From Cognatilysobacter tabacisoli (lineage in GTDB: Bacteria > Pseudomonadota > Gammaproteobacteria > Xanthomonadales > Xanthomonadaceae), in NCBI RefSeq assembly GCF_003586305.1, contig NZ_QXJI01000001.1, forward strand, positions 62,001-126,000: 64,000 nucleotides of DNA, given 5' to 3'. The notes under the pieces are model-generated. The model was not told where the DNA came from, ran no database searches, and was given only the letters and a program-made list of their open reading frames with translations. Below are positions 1 through 8,812 of this stretch, piece after piece (the first letter of the stretch is position 1; every line of letters begins with the position of its first letter). Both the position numbers and the translations under genes were made by a program.

Positions 1-486
1 GCGGTGCTGGGCGAGGAGAACGACTACTACGGCACGTTCTTCCCGGAGATCAGCCGCAACGTCACCTACCAGTCGCAGCGTTTCCCGCGCACGTCCGTGT
101 CGGGCTACACCCCGGAAATGGCCGCGTGGCTGAAGGGGCAGGGGCGCCGCAACGTCATCATCGGCGGCATCTCACTGGACAACTGCACGCTGGAGACGTC
201 GCTGGACCTGCTTCGCGACGGGTACAACGTGTACGTGGTCGTCGACGTGTCGGGCAGCAACAGCCCCATGGCCGAGGCGATGGCGGTCAACCGGCTGCGC
301 GACGCCGGCGCGGTCACGGTGACCTGGCTCAACGTGGCCACCGAGATGGCCGACGACTTCGCCACGCCGCTTGGCAAGGCCGCGATGGCGCTGATCGCCC
401 AGCACTGGCCGGCATCGACGATCGGGCGGGTGCAGGACCTCACCCCCGACGGGCACGGCTGGCCGCTGCCCGAGGACATGCGCTGA
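1..486 (+). CDS. Isochorismatase-family cysteine hydrolase, C-terminal part
   Basis: The reading frame is open from the first base, so the N-terminus lies upstream of the window. The visible 161 residues end in a normal TGA. The family signature is clear: a hydrophobic strand followed by GGISLDNCTLET, whose Cys (codon 62 of the visible part) matches the catalytic nucleophile of isochorismatase-like hydrolases such as YcaC. A second strand (YNVYVVVD) and the helix with EAMAVNRL follow, as in the Rossmann-like fold. The substrate cannot be deduced; family members act on amides, imides or isochorismate. The extended C-terminus (about 60 residues after the VTW strand) resembles YcaC-type proteins rather than short nicotinamidases. 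Confidence 0.8.
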   Translation, partial: AVLGEENDYYGTFFPEISRNVTYQSQRFPRTSVSGYTPEMAAWLKGQGRRNVIIGGISLDNCTLETSLDLLRDGYNVYVVVDVSGSNSPMAEAMAVNRLRDAGAVTVTWLNVATEMADDFATPLGKAAMALIAQHWPASTIGRVQDLTPDGHGWPLPEDMR

Positions 487-543
487 GCGCAGGCCGCGTC
501 GTGCATGCGGCCCCCGCGGCGCTGCGGCGCAGCGTCGCGGGGC

Positions 544-975
544 CTACACCATCCACCACGCCGCGTGCAGGGCCAGCACGACTGCGCTGATGCCCAGCCG
601 CATGCGCTTGTACGCGCGGCTCCACAGCGGGTCGCGCAGGTCGAGCAGCAGCCAGCCGGCGAACCCGACCGCCAGCACCACCAGCGCGGCGTGCGGGTGG
701 TGCACGAGGAGCAGCGCAGTGAAGCCGAGCAGGCTCGGCAGCACCGCCTCGGCGTAGCGCGAGGCCGGCAAGCCGGCGCCGAGCCCGCGGCCCCAGCGCG
801 CGCCGCCGAGGAAGCTCAGGATCACCGCGGCGTACGCGATGAACACCGACAGCGCGCCCTGCCGCCACTCCGGCAGCACCGCGGCAGCGGCGACCGGCGC
901 GGCGAACGGCAGCAGGCCGCTCCAGCCGAGCAGGCGCAGGCCGCGCGGCAACGGGGCTTCGATCGGTGCGGACAT
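544..975 (-). CDS. DUF3429 family integral membrane protein
   Basis: This 143-residue protein has about five hydrophobic segments (roughly residues 12-30, 36-57, 66-85, 87-103 and 125-143). It carries LSFLGGARWG near residue 50, the pattern I associate with DUF3429 inner-membrane proteins. The start is an ATG preceded by GGAGACCGC, a good Shine-Dalgarno; longer in-frame starts upstream lack one and add low-complexity sequence. It is divergent from the MAPEG gene. The function is unknown, and nothing in the context suggests one. Confidence 0.75.
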   Translation of the reverse strand: MSAPIEAPLPRGLRLLGWSGLLPFAAPVAAAAVLPEWRQGALSVFIAYAAVILSFLGGARWGRGLGAGLPASRYAEAVLPSLLGFTALLLVHHPHAALVVLAVGFAGWLLLDLRDPLWSRAYKRMRLGISAVVLALHAAWWMV

Positions 976-1081
976 GCGGTCTCCGGGCGGGGGCGAGGTC
1001 GCTGCGATGGTCGACGGCGCGCGCCGGCGGCGCAAGCGCGCGGCTGCTAGGCTCGCCGCACCACTTCCCGGGGAATGCACG

Positions 1082-1492
1082 ATGGACGGACTGGACGCAC
1101 TGCCGATCGAGATCCGCATGCTGGCCTGGGCGATCGCGCTTGGCCTGGCGCACCTGCTGCTCGCGGCGGCATTGATGACGCGCGAGCGCGGCCTGCGCTG
1201 GAACACCAGCGCGCGCGACGCCGAACCCGCGCCGCTGGGCCCGGTCGCCTCGCGCCTCGACCGCGCGCAGCGCAACTTCTGGGAGACGTTCCCGTTCTTC
1301 GCCGCGGCGGTGCTGGCGGTGGTCGTGACCGGCCGCGCCAGCGCCGACACGGCGTTGGGCGCGCAGGTCTACCTGTGGGCGCGGGTGGCCTACGTGCCGA
1401 TCTACGCCGCCGGCATCCCGTACCTGCGCACCGCGGTGTGGGCGGTGTCGCTGTGGGGCCTGTGGACGGTGCTGAAGCCGCTGCTGTTCTGA
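1082..1492 (+). CDS. MAPEG family membrane protein
   Basis: 136 residues with four predicted membrane helices. The segment RAQRNFWETFPFF (about residues 61-73) matches the conserved MAPEG motif, in which Arg/Asn/Glu contact glutathione in eukaryotic members. Length and topology fit bacterial MAPEG proteins (130-150 aa). Eukaryotic members handle eicosanoids and glutathione conjugates; the bacterial substrate is generally unknown. The start is an ATG with GGGGA about 7 bases upstream. It is monocistronic and converges on the ABC permease gene across a hairpin. Confidence 0.8.
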   Translation: MDGLDALPIEIRMLAWAIALGLAHLLLAAALMTRERGLRWNTSARDAEPAPLGPVASRLDRAQRNFWETFPFFAAAVLAVVVTGRASADTALGAQVYLWARVAYVPIYAAGIPYLRTAVWAVSLWGLWTVLKPLLF

Positions 1493-1514
1493 CCGCTGCA
1501 CCGGCCGGGCAACG

Positions 1515-1539
1515 CGGGCGATCGGTCAGCGATCGCCCG
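1515..1539. terminator. Hairpin between convergent genes
   Basis: A perfect 10-bp stem (arms 1515-1524 and 1530-1539) with a 5-base loop (GTCAG) lies between the convergent MAPEG and permease stop codons. There is no T-tract on either strand, so it may be a transcript-end stabiliser or weak terminator rather than a canonical intrinsic one. Confidence 0.45.
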
Positions 1540-1559
1540 GGTGCCGGAAGCTCCGTCGA

Positions 1560-4070
1560 CTAGGCGTCGAGCTCGCGCAGCGTCACCGACGGCGGCGCGT
1601 CGAGCACCTTGCGCGTGGCGAACAGCCCCGCCAGCAGAGCTGCGACCACGCCGAACGCCGCGCCGGCCGACGCCATCCGCCAGTCGGCCGTCCACGGCAG
1701 GTCGAACACCTGCGTCGCGACGACACCGGCCAGCACCGACGCCGCGATCGCCGCCGTCGCGCCGGCGAGCAGGCCGATCGCCGCGAACTCCGACGCCTGC
1801 GCCAGCCGCAGCTGGCGACGGCTGCCGCCGATCGCGCGCATCACGCCGCCCTCGAGCAGGCGCTCGTCCTGGCTCGCGCTGACCGCCGCCATCAGCACCA
1901 GCAGGCCGGCGGCGAGCGAGAAGTAGAAGACCACCTCGACCACGGTCGACACCTGGTCGGCCGTGCTGCGAACCTGCTTCAGCACCGCGTCGACGTCGAT
2001 CACCGACAGGTTCGGGAACGTCGACACCAGTCCGGCGGTGAAGCGGGTCTTGTCCGGCGGCACGTTGACCGCGGTGATCCAGCTGGCCGGGAAGCCGTCC
2101 ATCGAGCCGGGCGACGCGATCACGAAGAAGTTCGGGCGGAAGCTCTCCCAGTCGACGCTGCGGAAACTGGTGACCGTCGCGGTGAACGGCTGGCCGGCGA
2201 TGTCGAACGCGACCGTGTCGCCGAGCTTCCAGCCCAGCCGCTGCGCGAACTCCTCCTCGACCGATACCTCCGGGCGGCCCGGCCCGTCGGCGTCCCAGAA
2301 CGTGCCCGCGGTGATCTGGTTGTCGTCGCGCAGCGTCGCGGCGACCGACAGGTTGAATTCGCGCTCGGCCTGACGCCGCGCGCGCTCGCCCTGTTCGGCG
2401 AAGTCGTCGCCGGTCACGGGCTTGCCGTTGAGCGACACCAGCCGTCCGCGGATCATCGGGAACAGGGTCGGCTCGCCGATGCCCTGCTGCGCGATGTACT
2501 TGCGCACGTCGGGGACCTGGTCGTCCTGCACGTTGATGATGAAGCGGTTCGGCGCGTCGGCCGACAGCGCCATCTGCCAGCGGTCGAGCAGGTCGGTACG
2601 CACGAACGTCAGCAGCAGCAGCGCCATCAGCCCGAGCCCGAGCCCGGCGATCTGGGCGACGCTGGTGCCGGCGCGGCGCGACACGTTCGCCAGCCCGTAG
2701 CGCAGGCTGCCGCGCAGGCGCGGGCGGACCTTGCGGACCACCACGACCAGCGCCCACGCCAGCAGCGCGAGCACCGCGAACGTGCCGACCAGGCCGAGCA
2801 GCATCGCCAGCGCCAACGTCGGCGAGCCGGCCTTCCACCACAGCAGCGCGGCCAGCCCGCCGAGGCCGAGCACGGCCACCAGCCACGCGCTCGGCTCGGT
2901 CGGGTCGAGGTCGCGGCGCAGCACGCGCAGCGCGGGCACGCGGCGCAGCGCCAGCACCGGCGGCGCGCCGAACGCGAGCAGCACCAGCAGGCCGACGCCG
3001 TAGCCCTGCAGCGCCGGCAGCCAACCGGCGGCGGGGATCGACAGTTCCAGCTCGCGCTCGAGCCACGCGCCGACGCCCCACTGCAGCCCGTACGCGAGCG
3101 CGACGCCGATCGTCGCGGCGAACAGCCCGAGCAGCACCAGCTCGCCGATGTGCACGGTCACCAGCGTGCGCTGGCTGGCGCCGAGGCAGCGCATCACCGC
3201 GGTGCCGGACAGGTGGCGCTCGCTGTGGCGGCGCGCGGCCATCGCGACGGCGACCGCCGCCAGCACCACCGAGACCAGCGCGGCCAGGCCGAGGAAGCGG
3301 CCGGCGCGGTCGAGCGCCGACCGGATCTCCGGGCGCGCCTCGCTGACGGTTTCGAGCCGCTGGCCGCGGCCCAGCGCGGGCTTGGCGGTGGCGACGAACT
3401 GTTCCACCGCGTTGGCGTCGCCGGCCACGACCAGGCGGTAGCCGATGCGGCTGCCTTCCTGCACCAGCCCGGTGGCGGGCAGGTCGGCGAGGTTGGCGAA
3501 CACCTTCGGCGCGACGTTGAAGTAGTCGAGCGCCGCGTCGGGCTCCTGCACGACCAGCGCGACCAGCCGCAGCTGCGATTCGCCGATGCCGATCGAATCG
3601 CCGATCGACGCGCCGAGCGTGTCGGCGCCGGCGCGGCTGAGCCACACCGTGCCGGGCGCAGGGATCGCGCCGGCGTCGCGTTCGACGCCGTCGGCATCGA
3701 CCACGCGGAACGTGCCGCGCAGCGGGAAGCCGTCGCCGATGGCGCGCAGCTCGCCGAGCTGCAGCCGCGCGGCGTCGCCGTCGCCGACCCGGATCATCGT
3801 CGACAGCTGCTGGGTTTCGGTGCGGCGCAGGCCCGGCGCGTTCGCCGCGTCGCGCACGACGCCGGCGATCGGGGCGTCGGCGCGCAAGACGGCGTCGCCG
3901 CCGAGCAGGCGGTTGGCCTCGATCGCGAGCGCGCGCTCGGCGCGGTCGGTGACGAAGCCGACCGCGGTCACCGCCAGCACCGCCAGCACCAGCGCGGCGA
4001 GCAGGATGCGCACGTCGCCCGCCTTGAGGTCGCGGCGCAGCTGGCGCCACGCGAGGGTCAGCGCGGTCAC
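1560..4070 (-). CDS. ybbP: ABC transporter permease, YbbP/FtsX type
   Basis: 836 residues, near the usual length of YbbP (about 800). An N-terminal helix (about residues 20-42, hydrophobic LLAALVLAVLAVTAV) is followed by a long periplasmic MacB-like domain. Two FtsX-type four-helix modules follow: the first starts near FLGLAALVSVVLAAVAVAMA, and the second occupies the last about 120 residues (FYFSLAAGLLVLMAAVSASQDE). The protein should pair with the ATP-binding protein encoded just upstream, whose stop overlaps this start by 4 bases (ATGA). The neighbouring divergent esterase reproduces the tesA/ybbA/ybbP order of E. coli, suggesting export or extraction of lipid-like molecules; that role is inferred. 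Confidence 0.9.
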   Translation of the reverse strand: MTALTLAWRQLRRDLKAGDVRILLAALVLAVLAVTAVGFVTDRAERALAIEANRLLGGDAVLRADAPIAGVVRDAANAPGLRRTETQQLSTMIRVGDGDAARLQLGELRAIGDGFPLRGTFRVVDADGVERDAGAIPAPGTVWLSRAGADTLGASIGDSIGIGESQLRLVALVVQEPDAALDYFNVAPKVFANLADLPATGLVQEGSRIGYRLVVAGDANAVEQFVATAKPALGRGQRLETVSEARPEIRSALDRAGRFLGLAALVSVVLAAVAVAMAARRHSERHLSGTAVMRCLGASQRTLVTVHIGELVLLGLFAATIGVALAYGLQWGVGAWLERELELSIPAAGWLPALQGYGVGLLVLLAFGAPPVLALRRVPALRVLRRDLDPTEPSAWLVAVLGLGGLAALLWWKAGSPTLALAMLLGLVGTFAVLALLAWALVVVVRKVRPRLRGSLRYGLANVSRRAGTSVAQIAGLGLGLMALLLLTFVRTDLLDRWQMALSADAPNRFIINVQDDQVPDVRKYIAQQGIGEPTLFPMIRGRLVSLNGKPVTGDDFAEQGERARRQAEREFNLSVAATLRDDNQITAGTFWDADGPGRPEVSVEEEFAQRLGWKLGDTVAFDIAGQPFTATVTSFRSVDWESFRPNFFVIASPGSMDGFPASWITAVNVPPDKTRFTAGLVSTFPNLSVIDVDAVLKQVRSTADQVSTVVEVVFYFSLAAGLLVLMAAVSASQDERLLEGGVMRAIGGSRRQLRLAQASEFAAIGLLAGATAAIAASVLAGVVATQVFDLPWTADWRMASAGAAFGVVAALLAGLFATRKVLDAPPSVTLRELDA

Positions 4071-4822
4071 GGCGCGGCCACCGCTGCGGTCACGGGCGCG
4101 CGCGCCTCGTCGCCGAGCAGGCGCCCGCTGTCCAGCCGCAGGCGGCGTCCGCAGCGCGCGGCGAGGTGCTCGTCGTGGGTGACCAGCACCAGCGTCGTGC
4201 CAGCGTCGTGGTTCAGTGCGAACAGCAGTTCGATGATGGCCTCGCCGGTGTGGGTGTCGAGGTTGCCGGTCGGCTCGTCGGCGAACAGCAGCTGCGGCCG
4301 GGTGACGAAGGCGCGTGCGAGGGCGACGCGCTGCTGCTCGCCGCCCGACAGCTGGCGCGGGTAGTGGCCCAGCCGCTCGGACAGGCCGACCTTGGCCAGG
4401 ATCTGCCGCGCCGGGCCCTCGACCTCGCGGTCGCCGCGCAGCTCCAGCGGCAGCATCACGTTTTCCAGCGCCGTGAGCGACGGCAGCAGCTGGAAGCTCT
4501 GGAACACGAAGCCGACGCGCTCGCCGCGCACCCGCGCGCGCCCGTCCTCGTCGAGCGTCGACAGCGGCTCGCCGGCCAGCGTGACCGCGCCGCTCGACGG
4601 CGTGTCGAGGCCCGCCATCAGCGACAGCAGCGTGCTCTTGCCTGAACCGGAGGCCCCGACGATCGCGACCGTGTCGCCTTGCGCGATCGTGAAGCCGACC
4701 CCATCGAGGATCGTGAGGTCGCCGTCCGGCAGCGCCACGTGCTTGCCCAGGCCGTCCACCTGCAGCATCGGCGGGCGCGTGGCGGCAGGGGTTTCAGCGT
4801 GGGGTCGGTTCGAGTCGGCCAT
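4067..4822 (-). CDS. ybbA: ABC transporter ATP-binding protein, YbbA type
   Basis: 251 residues with all ABC motifs: Walker A GASGSGKST (56-64), signature LSGGEQQ (158-164), Walker B LLFADE (178-183), D-loop GNLD, and switch His (VTHDEH, H216). The Q-loop lies at FVFQSFQL. This is the LolD/MacB/YbbA branch, which works with FtsX-fold permeases. The ATG start has AAGGA 6 bases upstream; a longer frame from 4894 would add an Arg-rich tail with no ribosome site. It overlaps the permease start by 4 bases and should be one operon with it. Confidence 0.92.
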   Translation of the reverse strand: MADSNRPHAETPAATRPPMLQVDGLGKHVALPDGDLTILDGVGFTIAQGDTVAIVGASGSGKSTLLSLMAGLDTPSSGAVTLAGEPLSTLDEDGRARVRGERVGFVFQSFQLLPSLTALENVMLPLELRGDREVEGPARQILAKVGLSERLGHYPRQLSGGEQQRVALARAFVTRPQLLFADEPTGNLDTHTGEAIIELLFALNHDAGTTLVLVTHDEHLAARCGRRLRLDSGRLLGDEARAPVTAAVAAP

Positions 4823-4955
4823 GATCGTCCTTCGTGCGGTGCGGTCGACCGCGTTTCGATGTCGGGAGCGGCGCCAGCGCCGCGTGGTGGGCACCGGGCA
4901 CCCAAGGGGCCCGGTCGTGCAACGGGCGCCGTGCGGCGCCCGAGGGAGATACGGG

Positions 4956-5657
4956 ATGTTTCGAAGCAGATATGCGGCAGCGCGGCAGGGCCTTCAATGG
5001 GCCATCGGTTGGGCAACGCTGGTCATGGCGGCCGCGCTGCTGGCCGGCGCCGCGGCCGCGCAGCCGGTCGCCAAGGCCGCCTCGGCCACGGCGCCGCGCA
5101 GCGCAGCGCCGCGCACGGTGCTGGTGATGGGCGACTCGCTGTCGGCCGGCTACGGCATGGCCGCCTCGCAGGGCTGGGTGACGCTGACCGCGCAGCGCGT
5201 GGCCGCGACCCGCCCGGGCTGGCGCGTGGTCAACGCCAGCATCAGCGGCGAGACGACGGCCGGTGGCGTGTCGCGCATCGGCGGCGAACTCAAGCGGGTC
5301 AAGCCGGCGGTCGTGGTCATCGGGCTCGGCGCCAACGACGGCCTGCGCGGCCTGCCGCTGGCGCAGACGCGCGCCAACCTCGACCGGATGGTGCGCGCGT
5401 CGAAGGCATCCGGGGCCAAGGTGCTGCTGCTCGGCATGCGCATGCCGCCGAACCTCGGCAAGGCCTACACCGACGGGTTCGAGGCCAACTTCCGCGCGGT
5501 CGCCAAGCAGCACGGCGTGGCGCTGCTGCCGTTCCTGCTCGAGCCGATCGCGACCGACCGCAACGCATTCCAGGCCGACAACCTGCACCCGACCGTGGCC
5601 GCGCAGCCGAAGCTGCGCGACCACGTGTGGCCGGCGCTGGCGCCGCTGCTGCGCTGA
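4956..5657 (+). CDS. tesA: Arylesterase / acyl-CoA thioesterase I (GDSL family, periplasmic)
   Basis: 233 residues. An N-terminal signal-type hydrophobic stretch (about residues 16-35) indicates export. SGNH-hydrolase blocks follow: GDSLSAGYG with Ser61 as nucleophile, the Gly block at NASISGETT, the Asn block at GLGANDGLRG, and the C-terminal DNLH (Asp208, His211). TesA hydrolyses fatty acyl thioesters and lysophospholipids in the periplasm. The start is preceded by GAGGGAGA. A perfect 7-bp stem (4924-4930 with 4935-4941) sits directly before the Shine-Dalgarno and could affect initiation. It is divergent from ybbA-ybbP, the arrangement conserved in proteobacteria. Confidence 0.93.
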   Translation: MFRSRYAAARQGLQWAIGWATLVMAAALLAGAAAAQPVAKAASATAPRSAAPRTVLVMGDSLSAGYGMAASQGWVTLTAQRVAATRPGWRVVNASISGETTAGGVSRIGGELKRVKPAVVVIGLGANDGLRGLPLAQTRANLDRMVRASKASGAKVLLLGMRMPPNLGKAYTDGFEANFRAVAKQHGVALLPFLLEPIATDRNAFQADNLHPTVAAQPKLRDHVWPALAPLLR

Positions 5658-5669
5658 GCGCGCGCCGCG

Positions 5670-5897
5670 TCAGGGCGCGGCGCGGACCTGCACGGTGACG
5701 CCCTCGAACGTCACCACCTGGCCGGCGCGGATCTTGGCGGTCTTGCGCAGTTCGACCGCGCCATCGACGCTGACCGCGCCGCTGGCGACCAGCTGCTTGC
5801 CCATCCCGCCGCTGCCGCACAGGCCGGCCAGCTTCAGCAGCTGGTTGAGCTCAATGTGCTCGCGGCCGGCGTCGAGGTCGAAGGTCAGCGTGGTCAT
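5670..5897 (-). CDS. S4-domain RNA-binding protein (YbcJ-like)
   Basis: 75 residues forming little more than one S4 fold: IELNQLLKLAGLCGSGGMGKQLVASGAVSV, then ELRKTAKIRAGQVVTF. The pattern of a basic helix followed by G-x-V-x-V and the K-I-R-x-G-D/Q turn is diagnostic of S4 RNA-binding modules. Small stand-alone members include YbcJ/RlbA-type proteins, possibly ribosome-associated. The ATG at MTTLTFDL is chosen because upstream sequence is low complexity. It converges on tesA with only 12 bases between the stops. Confidence 0.8.
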   Translation of the reverse strand: MTTLTFDLDAGREHIELNQLLKLAGLCGSGGMGKQLVASGAVSVDGAVELRKTAKIRAGQVVTFEGVTVQVRAAP

Positions 5898-5957
5898 CGT
5901 CGGGCATCGGGTCGTCGCGGCGGGTGCACAGGATCGCATGCGCCGTCGGCGCGGACC

Positions 5958-6221
5958 TCACGCCGGCGGCGCGCACTCGCCGCGGCACAGCGCGCGCTTG
6001 CGCTCCGGGCTGAGGCGCTTGATCGCGTGCTCGGCGCGGCTGGCTGCGGCGCGGTCGGCGTACGGGAAGTGCGCCAGCAGCCGCAGCGGCGGGTGCGATC
6101 GGGTGTAGCGCGCGCCCTTGCCGGCGGCGTGCTGGGCGTAGCGGCGCGCGACATCGACGGCGATGCCGGTGTACAGGCTGCCGTCGCGGCACTCGAGCAG
6201 GTAGACGAACCAGGCGCGCAT
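5958..6221 (-). CDS. GIY-YIG domain protein (UPF0213/YhbQ-like)
   Basis: 87 residues. The GIY-YIG core appears as WFVYLLEC, then SLYTGIAVDVARRYAQH with the catalytic-type Arg; ARYTRSHPPLRLLAHFPY and the C-terminal Lys-rich helix (AIKRLSPERKRAL) complete the fold. Single-domain UPF0213 proteins are linked to DNA repair or nuclease activity, but no specific role can be given. The start MRAWFVYLLEC places the first beta strand at the N-terminus, as in the family. Confidence 0.85.
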   Translation of the reverse strand: MRAWFVYLLECRDGSLYTGIAVDVARRYAQHAAGKGARYTRSHPPLRLLAHFPYADRAAASRAEHAIKRLSPERKRALCRGECAPPA

Positions 6222-6388
6222 CGGCCCAGCGTAGTCGACGCCGTCGCGGCGCGACCAGCGTGGGGGAACTCCCCGATGGCGGGTTCCGCAGGCGGCCGGG
6301 ATCCTGTTCAGGCAACCCGTCCGCAACCGGGTGACGCCGCGCGCGCGACCGGCCAAGCTATCGCGCACCTACGACGCCGACCCGCCCG

Positions 6389-7447
6389 ATGATCAGACCC
6401 GAACGGCCCGAGAACGACGCGGCCCGCGTGGCCGCACTGCACGCGTACCGCATCCTCGACACGGCGCCGGAGACCGACTACGACGATCTGGTCCGGATCG
6501 CGTCCGGCATCTGCGGCACGCCGATGGGGTCGGTCAGCCTGGTCGACGCCGATCGCCAGTGGCTGAAGTCGATGCACGGCTTCGACGCCTCGCCGACGAG
6601 CCCGCGCGAGGCGTCGTTCTGCGCGCACGCGATCCTGCAGCCCGACCGGGTGATGGTGGTCCCGGACGCATTGCTCGACGCGCGCTTCCACGACAACCCG
6701 CACGTGACCGAAGGCGGCATCCGCTTCTACGCCGGCGCGCCGCTGGTCGGCGAGGGCGGCCACGCGTTCGGCTCCCTGTGCGTGCTCGATGCGAAGCCCC
6801 ACGACCTGTCCGACGCCCAGGCCGAGGCGCTGCAGGCGCTGTCGCGGCAGGTGTCGCGGCTGATGGAGTTGCGCCGGGTCAGCCACGCGCTGAACCTGCA
6901 GTTGCTCGACCGCGCCTGGTACGAGGAGCACCTGCTCGACTACCAGCGCCAGCTCGAGGCGCACAACGCCGAGCTCAGCGAGCAGACCCGCACCGACCCG
7001 CTGACCGGGCTGGCCAACCGGCGCGCGTTCATCGCGGCGCTCGAACTGGCGATCGCCGCGCAGCGCGGCTTCGCCGTGGCGCTGGTCGACATCGACCACT
7101 TCAAGACCGTCAACGACGTGCACGGCCACGCGATCGGCGACGAGGTGCTGGTCGCGGTCGCCGAGTCGCTGCGTTCGGCCAGCGGCGGGCACGGGCTGGT
7201 GGCGCGCCACGGCGGCGAGGAGTTCGTGTGGCTGATCCCGGAGGTCGACGCCGACCGTGCGCGCCTGAACTGCGAGTACCTGCGCGAGTCGGTGCACCAC
7301 GCGTCGCAGTCGCTGCCCGTGACGGTCAGCGTCGGCGTCGCCGAGCGCCGCGCGGGCGAGAGCGTCGCGGCGGTGATGCAGCGCGCCGACGAGGCGCTGT
7401 ATGCGGCCAAGCGCGGCGGCCGCGACCGCGTGGTCGTGGCCGACTAG
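6389..7447 (+). CDS. GAF-GGDEF diguanylate cyclase
   Basis: 352 residues. A GAF domain (about 25-165) starts at ILDTAPETDYDDLVRIA, a motif common in such sensors. A linker coiled coil (175-200) follows, then a GGDEF domain (about 200-350) with TDPLTGLANRRAF, metal-binding Asp in VDIDHFK, and the active loop RHGGEEF (GGEEF at 275-279). The cyclase should make cyclic-di-GMP from two GTP. The usual inhibitory RxxD five residues before the loop is absent; an insertion (SASGGHG) lies there, so product inhibition through the I-site is unlikely. No transmembrane helix is present, so it should be cytoplasmic and sense a small ligand through GAF. Confidence 0.92.
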   Translation: MIRPERPENDAARVAALHAYRILDTAPETDYDDLVRIASGICGTPMGSVSLVDADRQWLKSMHGFDASPTSPREASFCAHAILQPDRVMVVPDALLDARFHDNPHVTEGGIRFYAGAPLVGEGGHAFGSLCVLDAKPHDLSDAQAEALQALSRQVSRLMELRRVSHALNLQLLDRAWYEEHLLDYQRQLEAHNAELSEQTRTDPLTGLANRRAFIAALELAIAAQRGFAVALVDIDHFKTVNDVHGHAIGDEVLVAVAESLRSASGGHGLVARHGGEEFVWLIPEVDADRARLNCEYLRESVHHASQSLPVTVSVGVAERRAGESVAAVMQRADEALYAAKRGGRDRVVVAD

Positions 7448-7465
7448 CCCTGCCGCGCGCGGCGA

Positions 7466-7861
7466 TCAGCGCCCGTTGGCGCTGTAGCCGCCCGGCCCCA
7501 GCAGGGCCAGCGCCGCGCCGGACGCCAGCAGCATCGCCTGCAGTTCGATCGCCCAGCCGCCCTGGCCGTTGAAGTCGGTCAGGTCGCCCATGTGCGCGAG
7601 GAAGATCGCGAACAGCATGTTGACCGCGATCAGCGCGCCGCCGAGCCGCGCGTAGAACCCGACCAGCACCAGGATCGGCGCGAGCACCTCGCCGGCGAAC
7701 ACGCCGTACGCCAGCCACGACGGCAGGCCGTGGGCGACGACCATCGATTCGATGCCGCCGATGCCGCCGCGCAGCTTGGCGATGCCGTGGAACAGCACCA
7801 CGACGCCGAGGGTGAGGCGCAGCAGCAGCTTGCCGAAATCGGCCTGGGTGTTCGGATTCAT
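7466..7861 (-). CDS. DoxX family membrane protein
   Basis: 131 residues, four hydrophobic helices. The first helix reads LLLRLTLGVVVLFHGIAKL, the typical DoxX opening, with GGI and the Ala/Gly-rich later helices also matching. The start MNPNTQ is preceded by AGGGGACTCC. Family members form redox or detoxification membrane complexes in some bacteria, but this stand-alone copy cannot be assigned a role. A TATGCT hexamer (7895-7900, minus strand) sits about 35 bases upstream and is a reasonable -10 box. Confidence 0.85.
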   Translation of the reverse strand: MNPNTQADFGKLLLRLTLGVVVLFHGIAKLRGGIGGIESMVVAHGLPSWLAYGVFAGEVLAPILVLVGFYARLGGALIAVNMLFAIFLAHMGDLTDFNGQGGWAIELQAMLLASGAALALLGPGGYSANGR

Positions 7862-7951
7862 CGGAGTCCCCTGTCGAGCGAAAGCGCGGCGCGAAGCATA
7901 GACGGCCGGCGACGCGCGCGGCGAGTGCGCGCGCGTGCGCGCGGTCACGGG

Positions 7952-8809
7952 CTAGCGGATCGGCACCTTCAGCCGGCGGCCCTGCCAGCCGAGCACGACG
8001 CCGTCTTCGGTGATCGAATCGACCACCGCATCGCCGACGCGGTCGCCCTCGCTGACACGGTTGCCGTCGACGATCGCGAACCGACGGTCGGGCGCCGGGT
8101 TCCACATCAGCATGCTGATCTTCAGCGCCGGCAGCTGCTGGCGCTCCTCGATCGAGAGGTCGGACAGCCGCAGCGGCGACGTCGGCGAGGTGAAGGTCGC
8201 GGCCGCCGGCGCCGTGTCGGGCGTGCTTGCCGGCGTGCGGGTCAGCGCGCCGCCGGGGGCGCGGGTGGACGGCACGACCAGCACCGGCGCGGGCTCGGGT
8301 CGGGGAGCGGTCGCGACGGTCGGAGCCGGCGGCAGCACCGCCGGTGCCTGCGCGCCACGCACGGGCGCCGGCACCGGGCCGCTGGCCGACGCGGGCGCGG
8401 GGACCTCGGCGGCTGCCTCAGGCGCGCCGGTGAGCGCCGGTGCGGAGGCGGCGGGCATCGACGGCATTGGCGCCGGGACGACGGGTGTCGCCGGCAGCGG
8501 AGCGGTCGACGATGCGGTTGCCTCCGCCGCGGTGGCGGCACCCGCGCGGGCCGTGCCGGTCGCGGCCACCCCAGTCGTCGCGTCGACGGCCGGCGGATTG
8601 CCGGCGGAGGCGTCCGTGTCCCGCGCCGCACGCAGCGCGTACGCGACCGCCAGCAGCACGGCGATCGCGGCGACGGCCCACAACCAGGCGCGCGGCGGGC
8701 CGGCGGCGCCAACGGGCGCGGCGACGGGCGCCTCGTCGAACAGGTCCGGCACGTCGGCGCGGCGCCGCTCGGCCTCGGACTTGCGCAGGGCGTCGAGGAT
8801 CATCGACAT
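7952..8809 (-). CDS. gspB: Type II secretion assembly protein GspB
   Basis: 285 residues. The N-terminus MSMILDALRKSEAERRR is the hallmark of GspB/PulB-like proteins. One membrane helix (about 40-60) is followed by a very long Pro/Ala/Thr-rich periplasmic linker (about 65-210) and a C-terminal globular domain (SDLSIEERQQLPALKISMLMW to the end) matching the T2SSB domain. GspA-GspB remodels peptidoglycan to allow insertion of the GspD secretin. The Shine-Dalgarno (GGAG) lies across the gspA stop, 3 bases upstream of the start, so the two are translationally linked. No other type II secretion gene is in the window. Confidence 0.9.
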   Translation of the reverse strand: MSMILDALRKSEAERRRADVPDLFDEAPVAAPVGAAGPPRAWLWAVAAIAVLLAVAYALRAARDTDASAGNPPAVDATTGVAATGTARAGAATAAEATASSTAPLPATPVVPAPMPSMPAASAPALTGAPEAAAEVPAPASASGPVPAPVRGAQAPAVLPPAPTVATAPRPEPAPVLVVPSTRAPGGALTRTPASTPDTAPAAATFTSPTSPLRLSDLSIEERQQLPALKISMLMWNPAPDRRFAIVDGNRVSEGDRVGDAVVDSITEDGVVLGWQGRRLKVPIR

Positions 8810-8812
8810 CGC

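Noticed and set aside
1402-4050. 882-codon minus-strand frame overlapping the ABC permease
   Set aside because: Extremely Arg/Ala-rich shadow of the ybbP frame.
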